Below, one piece after another: positions 10,549-20,300 of a stretch of 64,000 nucleotides of DNA. Source of the DNA: Uloborus plumipes (taxonomy: Eukaryota; Arthropoda; Arachnida; Araneae; Uloboridae); NCBI GenBank assembly GCA_038373865.1, contig JAXGGA010004447.1, forward strand, positions 1 to 64,000. Reading direction: 5' to 3'. The notes beneath the pieces were generated by a model that worked only from the letters and a program-made list of their open reading frames with translations, ran no database searches and was not told where the DNA came from. Each line of letters opens with the position of its first letter. Position 1 is the stretch's first letter. The position numbers and the translations under genes are program-made.

Positions 10549-10778
10549 TACCAAGCTTATAACATTTCCGATTTACCTAAGCATTATTTGTAGCTTGCAT
10601 TTGTTGCAAGGTGTGTAATACATTTTTTAGTTTGTCCAGTCAGAAAAAATTGCCATTGTTTACAGAAGTAGCCATTGTGTGTATAGATATGCACTTTAAT
10701 GTTGAAAAATTCATGAACGAGTGTCACTAAAACACCATATACCCACCAAAACCCGGGCAGGGCCGGGTACTCGGCTAG

Positions 10779-13700
10779 TTAAACATATTAAGTAAGGTCT
10801 ATTGAAGTCTAGTGCAGTCTTTATTTAGTTAATGTTAGGTAATTTTTAATTTTAAATGTTCAACATAATTTGCTAAGTCAGGCAGGGCAAAGTAAAAAAA
10901 AATATTTAGTTTACTTTTTCATTCATTCATTAAATTACTTATGTATTCATTTAGCGATTAATCCATTTACATTTCTTCATCTATTAATTTATTTATTCAT
11001 GCATTTACTTATTTTCTGATTCATTCTCTTCTGCTACTCGGGCCTTGAATCTGCCCTTTTTCTAACCAAATAACAACTTAAACTTCTGATGAGATTAAAT
11101 GACATTCTTAAAACATCACACTCATCGAAACACTTCATTTACTTCATGTCGATCGTTGATTTTTGCTTAATCTGCCAGTAACTTGAAATTCAAATTTCAA
11201 TCACTACCACAAAAGCATCGTTTTCGAAGTCATACTAAAAAATAGCATACTCCGAAGGTTAAGAAAAACAAATTTGTGTTTGTAACTCTCTTCTTCAACT
11301 TTATACAAAAAAAAAAAAAGCTACAGTTATTTAAGTAACACTTATAATATACTTTAATTGTTTTGAGCAGTGTATATGTATATCAAACCTAAATATTTGC
11401 TTAAACTAATTACTTTTTTTATAGCTTTTAGTTTAAAAAGCTGATAACGTTCAGATTTATATTCAAATCAACACATTACAGAAAAAGTTAGCGTTTGTGA
11501 TGAACTTTTGTTAAAACTTCAAAGGGGCTTGGTATGCTCATGGAACGTTAACTTAAAAGGGGCAGAGTGCAGCGCCTTCATAAAGAATACCAGGGTAAAC
11601 ACTAGTTTATTGTTTCATTATTCATTCTTTCATTTATTGATTAATCTGATGAACTTTTTTTAGCAATAAAATAGAAAATGTCATTGGAAAAATTTAATTT
11701 TTTACTTGCTTGGAGCAAAGTCAATTTTTCTACTTTTTCTTTTCAGTAAATTAACTGCCAAAAATGAAAAATAATATGTCAATACAAGTTTCATTCCAAA
11801 CTGCAGATTTTTTTTTTTTTTTTTTGTAATTTTCAAAACAAAACCCCAATTGGTTCGTTTTGAAAAAGCTACAGGTCAAAACGTTTGAGTGTTAAAAGGT
11901 TGGTACAAAGTGAAATAGTTATCTCTATCTTAACTATTTCACTTTGCCTCACATTTTCCTTGTTTGGTTGACCAAAAAAGTTGCCAATGACTTACGGCTG
12001 ATGTTGCTATGAAGCTTCATACTAAAAAGTACAAAATTGTGAGCAAAAGCACGTTTGGAAAAAAATGCTTTGTTGGCAATTTCAAATAAAGAATAGCAAT
12101 TGTTCCTTTATAACATTTTATTCATAAACAATGTGATCCATAACCAGTTTTCACCAAAGTTATCTTAATGACAGTCAAACCTAATCATAAGATCACTGCC
12201 ACGTATGCAGTAACTTTTAAAAAGCGGTGGCAGATTTAATCATTTTATTCCTGCTTATATGGTTACTCCATAATCTCTGTACTTGCTTACACGGTCACTT
12301 TTAACGATATTTTCTAAAATATTATTGTAGTAGTAGAAATATTTATACTTCAAGAAACAATCACCAGGTAAGAATTTCCTCAAATCATGATTAGATAGGG
12401 CACACCTTTCGCTCTCCCAAAGTGACATTTACCCCTTCTTTTCTTTCACAAAAGGGTTATCTAATTCAGCCCATAGCTCAGGAAATTGCTCTGAAAGCAG
12501 TAAATGTTGTTTGGTGTTTTTTATGCTTTCAGAAAGATCAGATGAATCTTAAGATCTTTATGAACTTGAAACATTAGTGCGCTATCTACAGCTCAGCCGA
12601 ACCGAAGACTTTTCTCTCATTCAAAGGCAGATCTAGCTTCTGTTTTTGGAGGGGTCATTATTTAATTAGTAGTGCACAAATAGGAAAGGAGTGCCATAGA
12701 TGTAATACTATTCGGAAATTGAGAGGAAGGAGGGCTGGAGCTATTTTTTGACCTTTGTTAATGTTTATGACCGCCATGACTCACCACCTTTTTTATACTT
12801 TAAATGCTAAACTATTTCTATCTAATATTTTGCAGTTCTTCTTAAATTTTCTATTTTTAGTTAATTATTTCAGTCAATCTAATTGAATATAGCGAAGAAA
12901 TTCATCTTGTATCATACTATCACCACGCCATTTTAAAGTTTATGCTTTCAGCTTGTCTACCCACACACATATCTGAGACAAAAGGGATGGTTTCTTCCAT
13001 TTTCAGTAGAAAGTACACTTAGTCTCCAAGGGTGACGACCTCCACGTTTATGTTAAGTTTAAAAATTAGTTTCAATGTCATTCCTTTCACCCCCACCCTA
13101 CTGTTCTGCTGTCTCCTTGCATTCTTATGTGGGGGCTTTGGACCGTATAATGAGGTTTGACTGTATTTTTATATGTGTTGAAAAAATTAAATAAGTATTT
13201 CCATGCTTTAAGCTGTTCTTGCAAAATGCACAAAACAGGTGATTTATACAATTCCTTCATACTAGTTGCTTGGTTTCCGTATGAAGGTAAACTTGAAAAT
13301 GCAGTTGCTCCTGATGAGTAATAGTCTAAGAGCTAGTAACGTTTTTGAGAAAGAATTTCAAGCCTTCTGGCGCTTTAATGTATCTTTCTTATGCTCTTCC
13401 GAACAGCATGTGGGCAGTCTGGTTCTCAACAAAGTTTGCGTTTTTTACTGGGCATATAATTACTACTGTTAAACATAGTGATTTTTAATTCATTGTAGGG
13501 CAATTAAGAGCTTAAATCCATCGTAAGAAAGTCGTGTAATATATCAGTGGAAATCTCTACTGTTTATGCTTTAAAATCGTTTTCATTCTACTATATTTAG
13601 AAGAGAAGTTACAGTCATTTGCATGTAAAAACTTATCGTTTTTTTCGCACTGTTTAAAGTTTTTAACAGATCTGTATTTTGTACAATTTTCAAAGTAGAA

Positions 13701-14000
13701 ATCGAAAATTGGTAGGATTGCTTATTTTGTCATATGTGTCCTTCCCACCAAATTCTGCCAAAATCAGAAATGGGGAGGGCAAAAACTTATTTTCTTGATT
13801 GATTTGACGTGGAATTGCCTAAAATAATTTAAAAATCTATATTTTTAATAGTAAAAGTGTGGTGTGCAATGAAAATAGCAATGTTTACCAGCAGCCAGCC
13901 AACCGGCATGTTGCTCGAAAGAGCATACGGAAAGATATATTAAAGAGACAGACGACTTAAAATTGCTGTTTTATCGATGTTGCTAGTTCTTGGACTATGT
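10779..14000. other. Intergenic region between UBA3 and gene A 3' ends
   Basis: No conserved coding frame. It holds degenerate ATTC/ATTT repeats (10918-11030), a poly-T run near 11815, a perfect 16-bp hairpin at 11905-11947, and, from about 12560, the downstream part of the duplicated gene A/B block (12,560-13,290 resembles 46,480-47,130). A further stretch at 13,290-13,960 has no counterpart at gene B. Confidence 0.6.
11905..11947. repeat. Perfect 16-bp hairpin
   Basis: CAAAGTGAAATAGTTA and its exact inverse TAACTATTTCACTTTG around an 8-10 base spacer. It may be the relic of a MITE whose middle was lost. No surrounding gene explains it. Confidence 0.6.
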
Positions 14001-14014
14001 GATTCGGGTTCTTC

Positions 14015-14305
14015 CTAATTGGTTGACCGCAGGAATTGGACGTGGGCAGGTGATCCTTCCCGGGTGCCATGCTCGTTGGTGTTGACGATGGCTCGGAAGC
14101 CCCCTTTGTCGGCAACGTAATTGACCTTCCTGTAGCTTCCATCGGGTGAAGCGATGGTGTACGATCCGACCACCTTGCCCCTTGCATCCCTAGTTTCTTG
14201 CCTGTGGCTGGAACCACCGCGTTGCAGTCGGGTGTTGTACAGGAAGGCATAGGCGGATGATGGATCCTGTCGGGCAGCAGTTACGGCCTGAAACTGCCTG
14301 GAAGG
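14015..14305 (-). CDS. Gene A exon 6: chitin-binding R&R domain
   Basis: 291 bp (96 codons plus TAG) following TTCCCACAG. It encodes PSRQFQAVTAARQDP, AYAFLYNTRLQRGGSSHRQE, and the R&R core GSYTIASPDGSYRKVNYVAD with GGFRAIVNTNEHGTREGSPA. This fits the R&R pattern G-x7-D-G-x6-Y-x-A-D-x2-G-F. There is no upstream ATG in this frame, so it is invisible as an ATG-to-stop ORF. Gene B exon 6 has exactly the same length. Confidence 0.93.
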   Translation of the reverse strand, partial: PSRQFQAVTAARQDPSSAYAFLYNTRLQRGGSSHRQETRDARGKVVGSYTIASPDGSYRKVNYVADKGGFRAIVNTNEHGTREGSPAHVQFLRSTN

Positions 14306-17300
14306 CTGTGGGAAGACAATGGATGCAATTCAGAACAGGCATGGAGTTTAGCAGCCAGTCTCCTTGACTCGTGGTCAGAGAAGTCTGATCTAGAGCCGCT
14401 ATATAGACCGGCCGACGCATCAAGCTTAAGTTCAACCACTTTGGATCCAACTCATTTACTTTTACTTTCAATTTTTTATTGTTGAGGACGAGCTAGGATT
14501 ACCAGAAAAAAATTTTGGCACATTGATGATCTTTGCCAAATGCACGTGCTGCCTATAATTGCTCACAGCGAGAAATTACCAAAACGCGATACCTTGCCAG
14601 AAAAGACAACCATTCAAACACGAGCTGGATCCAAAGTGGTCAAACTTAATCTTGATGCGTCGGCTGGTCTATATCTTAGTCTGATCTAAGTCTGCCTTAG
14701 TCTGATCTAAGGCCCCTATATATACGAGCCGGCGCATCAAGATTAAGTTTCACCACTTTGGATCCAGCACGTGTTTGTGTGTTTGAGTGGTTGTCTTTTC
14801 TGGCCACTAATCGCGTTTTGGTAATTTTTCACTGTGAGCAATTATTAGCGGCACGTGGATTTGGCAAAGCTTAGTAATGTGCCAAAACTTTTTTCCGGTA
14901 ACCCTACTCCACAACAATGAAAATTGAAAGTAAAAGTTAAGGAATTGGATCCAAAGTGGTGAAACTTAATCTTGATGCGTCGGCCTGTCTATATAGCGGC
15001 TCTAGTCTGATCGGATGAGGAGGTTCTAGGTTCGAAGCCCTGAACCTCCTCAAGACAATCTCAAAGTTAAAACAATAGGAGAGAGCGAGCCCCGCACCTC
15101 TCCATCACCTTAACATATCCAAAGATAGAACTACAAGTCGTGTTTTTAACAGGTTAATATGTTGAAAATTCCCAGAGAGCTCCTCCTGAACTACTTGATT
15201 ATCTTAAAATAGCGTTTTCAGGGTGTTCACGCGGAAAAAATTGCTGGTCACCTTCGTTAGTAGGCAGAGAAGTCTGACCAGGTTGGGATGTGCCGGGTTC
15301 GAAGCCTGGCTCGAGCATAGATGTACTTTCGCTCTCCAGTACTTGTCCCTTTTTTGCGTGAACGGGTTGTTTTTGCTGTGACAGGTTGCCTACCCTATAA
15401 ACGAGTCCCATGGGGTCAGGGCCCGATTAACCTCTGAAGTTAGTGGGAGCTCAGCCTCATTTCAAGGTCCTCTAGTTTTGCCTAGGAAATTTTTTCTGAA
15501 AATGGCCCTGCGAAATTCTGATTAAAGCTGGTTTTCCCTCTTCCTACTCCCCCCTCCTTCCCTTTTCAAACTTATAGAAATTTTGACATTAGCAACTGAG
15601 GCTGGTTTGTTGTTGAATAAGATTTATCAATTCCCAAAATTACCATAAAAGTGCATTGTAACGAAATTAAAATTTTATTATATTAAACTTACTCTCTCTA
15701 AGGCTGAATTTATAAGCAGGAACTGGAATTTTTAAGCAGTTTTCCAGTCATTTTTGGGCCCTCTGAAAATTCTAAGGGGAAGCTCACGCTTCCCGAGCCT
15801 ATTGGGTAATCAGGCGCTGCATGGGGTATGTGTACCGTGGAAGACAAACTTCACATCAAATGACGCTACAGTTGGAAAAGTGAAGCAGCGCATACCAGAT
15901 TGCTGGCCTAGCTGGCACAAGAGACAACAACATACAGTTCAGCGGACTCGGCATTTGGTTAACCGATTACTTTCGTAAATGCTTTTATTCATTCAATCAT
16001 ATGGTTTTTTTCACAAGCACACTCACATTGATTTTAGATTTAGATAAAAGTCAAATATTATAATTGATATTCAAATATTTTCAACTTAACTGGCGTTTAT
16101 GTAGCTCGCAATTTACCTGTGTAACTAGTCAGTTTGTACTTAAACGGCTAAGTACCCAAAGACCTGTACCTTAGAGGGTATAGTTGCTGATTCAATTTTG
16201 GCGACGATAGCTCAAGAAGAGGAAAGGGAAGCAACAGAACGTTTTTTCTCGGTACTCGTGACTGCTATATCTTAAGAAATGAAACCTTATTGCTATAGCT
16301 TAAGAAATGAAACCTGAATTCTGCTAAAATTTAGTCCATAAGTAGACATTAGTAGGATACAAACGCTGAATGAATTTTGGTGTCAATATTTCTAAGGGCC
16401 GAATTCAAATGAACCACCATTGCAATCGCTTCGAGGCGATCGCAATAGAACAAAATTGCAATCGCTACTGGAAGTCGAATTACGATAGAATCGCATCTCA
16501 TAGCGATTGTAACGTTTCACTTGAATCCAAGTTGGGAATTTGCGATTGCATTGGTGAGTTGCAATCGTCCGTGTTTCACTTGAATTCCGTACTAAGATTG
16601 GTAGTGCAATCACATGTTCTTTCCCATCAACCGTGATTTCTGTATCTTATGAGGTAAATGATACGATTTTGACGAAACTTGGAACAAAAATGAGCCTACA
16701 CTGAAACTGGCGCTTATTCAATTTTTACGCTAATAGACTCAAGGGGCGGGGGGCTGATTTTGGTCATCTTTTGCGCTTAATTAAATCAACAATATGAGTG
16801 ATAAATCACATTAAAATTTTTTCACTTTCGATTGCCTCTTGAAAGCCATTTTTACGAAATAATTGTTGCGAATGTTCCTAGAAATCCCAATGATTTAAAT
16901 TTCTTATCTGTAGCCATCTTTTATTTTTTAAGTCTGTTAAAATGATGTTCAATTTTCTGCCGTTGATTGTGCTTTTGCCAAGTAGTAGACTTGGTAGTTG
17001 TAGTTCTACGTTAAAGCCAAGAATTTAGTTATAAAATATAGAACAAAGTATCATAATGGCTACAACATACTAGTCTTGTTTTTTAGTGATGGATAGAACG
17101 ATTCTGAACTAGGTTTTATTTCTGTTGCATGATTCCTCTATTTCTACCAATATATAGGAATCATGATATAAATATAGACAGTATATGATATCAATAGACA
17201 GTACACTTAATCATCATATAAATAGACATAAATTAGACGATTTCTATAAAACACTCACCCGAAAGTGTCTCCTTTGAACAACAGGAGACAAGCGCATCTG

Positions 17301-20300
17301 AACCTGAAATACAAAACATCCGATTTCAGTAAATGGCTAATTTACAGCACTAGCAATGTGAGAGATAATGGACAAACCTGTCTATCTCGAATTTCACGGA
17401 ACAGAAGAAAAATTCGAGATACGGAGGTTGTGATAAAACTCACAAAAATAAGCAATTTGAACAAAGTCAAATACTTAATAGATTGTTTTGCATTGATAGT
17501 GTTGAATATTTTACTGTACGACATGTTGTGAGTCTACGTTTTACTAGCTGTTATGACTATATCTGTAGCAAGTTATTGCATACTCCATTGTTTTTTGTCT
17601 CCAAGTTATACCATTGATAAAGGTGGCTGGAGATGAAAATTAAAAAAGAGAGTCGTCAAAATTCGAGATACATAAGTTTTCAGGAAAAAATCATTCGAGA
17701 TAAACATGAGAAAAAACATTAAATTTATATGCTGTAAAAGCAGGGAAATTGAAAACTTTCAACATAGAGAGATTTTCGATAGATAAGCGGGTTCGAGATA
17801 AACAGGTTCGAATGTATAATAAGTGACAGTCAATGAGGAAAAACTTCGCTAAACCAAGTCTTGTTATAGTTTCATGTAAAACTAGTGTGTGTGTGTGTGT
17901 GTGACTTGCCCCCCCCCCCTAGAGAATCTACTGCTAAGATTTAAATCATGTCTCACCCGTCCTAGCCGCTGTTGTCTCAGCCGAGCGGTTCGCAATCTTT
18001 CCATCATTGCTGGTGGCAGGTCCGCAGATTCGACGTCAGTGGTCCCGGGGACCCCAGAGGAAAACATTCCGTCGTCTGCGCTCTCGGGGAACATCGTGCC
18101 CTAGAACATAGAACTTCAAAATTCAGTGATTGAAGCTAGGGGAAGGAATACAAATCATGAACGTACGCTCCGAGCTTAAATTTTTGCGAGGGCGAAATTT
18201 TGAAATGTGCCGAATCAGAAAAGGCGAGCACACACACGGCCCTTACACCATTACTTTATGAGAAAAGACAATAGGTATCACTAAAAAAAAAATCGAGCAT
18301 TCACAAATTTTTCTTCAAATTATTGACAAATATTTGAACTTTGAGGAATAGCAACGGAAATTTATTTCGGACAGTCGAAACGATTGATTGGATAATTTAT
18401 AAATTATTGTTACATACATAAAAACAGATCGAAACGTATTTAATGCATGACATATCATAAAATATTGCATATATTACAAATTAAAGCATGTTGGTCATTT
18501 GACAGGTTTTTGCAACAACCGAATTAAGTTTTATTAATCGGGTCTCCTTATTTTCAAAGGTAATAAATGTTTCTAAAAAAGAAAGATTGCAGCTACACAC
18601 AAGGTACAAATAAACACAAATTATTGCAATACTAGTCCTGAATTTCCAAATAGTAAAACCTTTGGGAGGTCTTAGTGACCTCCCTTCGAGGCGCTCCTGT
18701 TCACACCCGATGATGTGATGTTCATTTAAATACCAATATGTCTTTGAAGGATTCCTTAAAATAATAGTTTTAAGCAATTAACAATGCATCAAGCACATAT
18801 CTAAAGAGTGGGTCAAAAAGCTCTTAACTTTTCTTCCCATCCTCCTCTTAATTTAATAAAAAGTGGATTGAAATTTAGTATTTAAGACTTCAGTTTTAAG
18901 AAACATATGAGTGAGACTTGTAGGAACACTCTTTTGGTACGCACATACGTGCTTATGACCAGGGTGCTAAAAATCGCGGCCAATCAAAGAATACTTTGAC
19001 TAGTTCTTTCACTAAAAGGGTCTTGCAGAAGCATGTTACACTGAATTTTCTATAAAGTTTGAGAGCTAGTTTATCTGGAGGATATGATGTTTTCTTGTTA
19101 CCCTAAGATTTTAAATTTTTGTGTGACTCTGCTTAAGAGAAGGAGCCTAGTCGGATACCTGGATCAGGATCGGAGTACAAATTTTATAAGTTTTGTGGGG
19201 CAACAACTGCCAAACTGGCAACTTCCCCGCCTTGTATCTCGATAGCCCCGAGAAAGGTTGTGCTAATTTTTGTTTCTGTAACGTAAGTTTACGCAAATAA
19301 ATGGTAAGGGAAGGACTTTTCTTATCCAAAAATGATAAATAAACTATTGCGCCATGTGAAAAAATGCAAATGGATTTCAAGTTAAGTTTGTGATTACAAC
19401 TCATAGCGACTAGAAAGGATTGACAAAGTAGTACTATTTATGCAATGACTTACCGCCGATAAGCCAGGGCTAAGGCGGAACTGAAGCAAATACACTCACA
19501 GCTCGACCATAGCATCCTGAGACTGCAGTTTCGTCCTTATTCTGGACTCATCAGTCAGGAATAGTCAGGAATGTATTTGCTTCAGTTCTGCCTTAGCCCT
19601 GGTTTATGGGCGGTAACTCATTGTATATTACCTAGCTTTCGCCTTATAATTTCGAGTTGAGACGCACCATGGTTTGCGGACACTCGCTGGTAAGATAAAT
19701 TCATTTTATGTACCAGTTTGTTGGCAATCTTAGCTACCATAAGAGGATCTTTGCTTCCATCTGGATCATTGACTATTCCTGACTGATGAGTTCAAAATAA
19801 ATACGAAACTGCAGTCGCAGGATGCTATGATCGAGCTGTGGGTATATTTGCTTTTGTACTATTTATGTTTTGAGAGCGTTCAGACATTCCTGTGAGACGG
19901 AAAATTTTCTTTGTAAGGAGGTTTCCGAAATGATGCCAAACCGAATTCGATATGTAAAGTAGCTAAAGACATGCGTAGGTAGTCCGTCTATAACGAAGAC
20001 TTCTTCGTTGTTGTACACGGTATAAAGTGAGCATTGAATTTTTAAAAAAACAACCATGTCTACCACCTGTGCTTGCTGAGCGAGCGACTTGCTATCTTAC
20101 CATTGGTGGCATCATCCGTGGTATTTGGACCTCAGGTTCGTCAAGAGCACCGTCAGTGGACTCGGGGACACCAGAAGAAAAAAATGGGTCCTTAGAAGTG
20201 GAATAGTACACTTTGCCCTGAAATAGGAAACGTCAGAATTCAGTGGAGATGATGATTGAAGCTAAGTGTCCTTACACATTGAGAATATAAGAATTCATTT

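Larger units (their letters stand above)
9100..10778 (+). mobile_element. Non-autonomous Helitron, interrupted by a mariner-type element
   Basis: Begins TCTATATACATAAA after an A and ends with hairpin ACCCGG-GCAGGG-CCGGGT, then ACTCGGCTAG followed by T. A TC start, a hairpin near the 3' end, a CTAG terminus and insertion between A and T are Helitron hallmarks. About 780 bp remain without the nested element at 9652-10548. No Rep/helicase frame is present. A Helitron with the same terminal design lies at 57400-58219. Confidence 0.8.
8645..12250 (-). repeat. Diverged partial copy of gene B intron 1 sequence
   Basis: Patches resemble 54,060-55,600 in order: AAGTCATTTTCAAAA at 8794 and about 54171; GTCTATTGAAGTCTAGTGCAG near 10797 against GGTCTACTGATTTCCTGTGCAG near 54279 (20 bases quoted at most from each); TTCAACATAATTTGCTAAG near 10859 against TTCAATGCAATTTGTTAAG; TTTTAAAAAGCGGTGGCAG near 12217 against TTTTAAAAAGTGGCGGCAG near 55574. 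A MITE and a Helitron are inserted here but absent at the matching gene B positions. No exon of a third cuticle gene was found beside it. Confidence 0.5.
14344..15060 (+). repeat. tRNA-like SINE fragment split by Mutator-like MITEs
   Basis: Left part near 14360-14390 (GGTCAGAGAAGTCTGATC) continues at 15014 with GGATGAGGAGGTTCTAGG and a B-box-like GGTTCGAAGCC. The two parts match the undivided copy at 15235-15330. The junction word GTCTGATC is the 9-bp target duplication of the MITE insertion. It lies in gene A intron 5, inside a 1.6-kb block absent from gene B. Confidence 0.6.
19443..19855. mobile_element. Hammerhead-bearing retroelement-like foldback with 12-bp target duplication
   Basis: 413 bp inserted in gene A intron 3 and flanked by an exact 12-bp repeat GTACTATTTATG (19431-19442 and 19856-19867). 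It contains two head-to-head related units, each with a hammerhead: one on the - strand (19515-19560), one on the + strand (19777-19822). The words CTTAGCCCTGG and ACTGAAGCAAATACA recur inverted. Gene B has no insertion at this point. Variable-length target duplications and inverted terminal units are known for Penelope-like elements; the assignment here is inference. Confidence 0.75.

Noticed and set aside
13957..14471. Two overlapping - strand frames at gene A exon 6
   Set aside because: Neither contains the R&R consensus. The true exon frame starts at a splice acceptor without an ATG.
15240..15325. Functional tRNA gene
   Set aside because: A good B-box-like word, but a poor A box and no acceptor-stem pairing; a SINE relic fits better.
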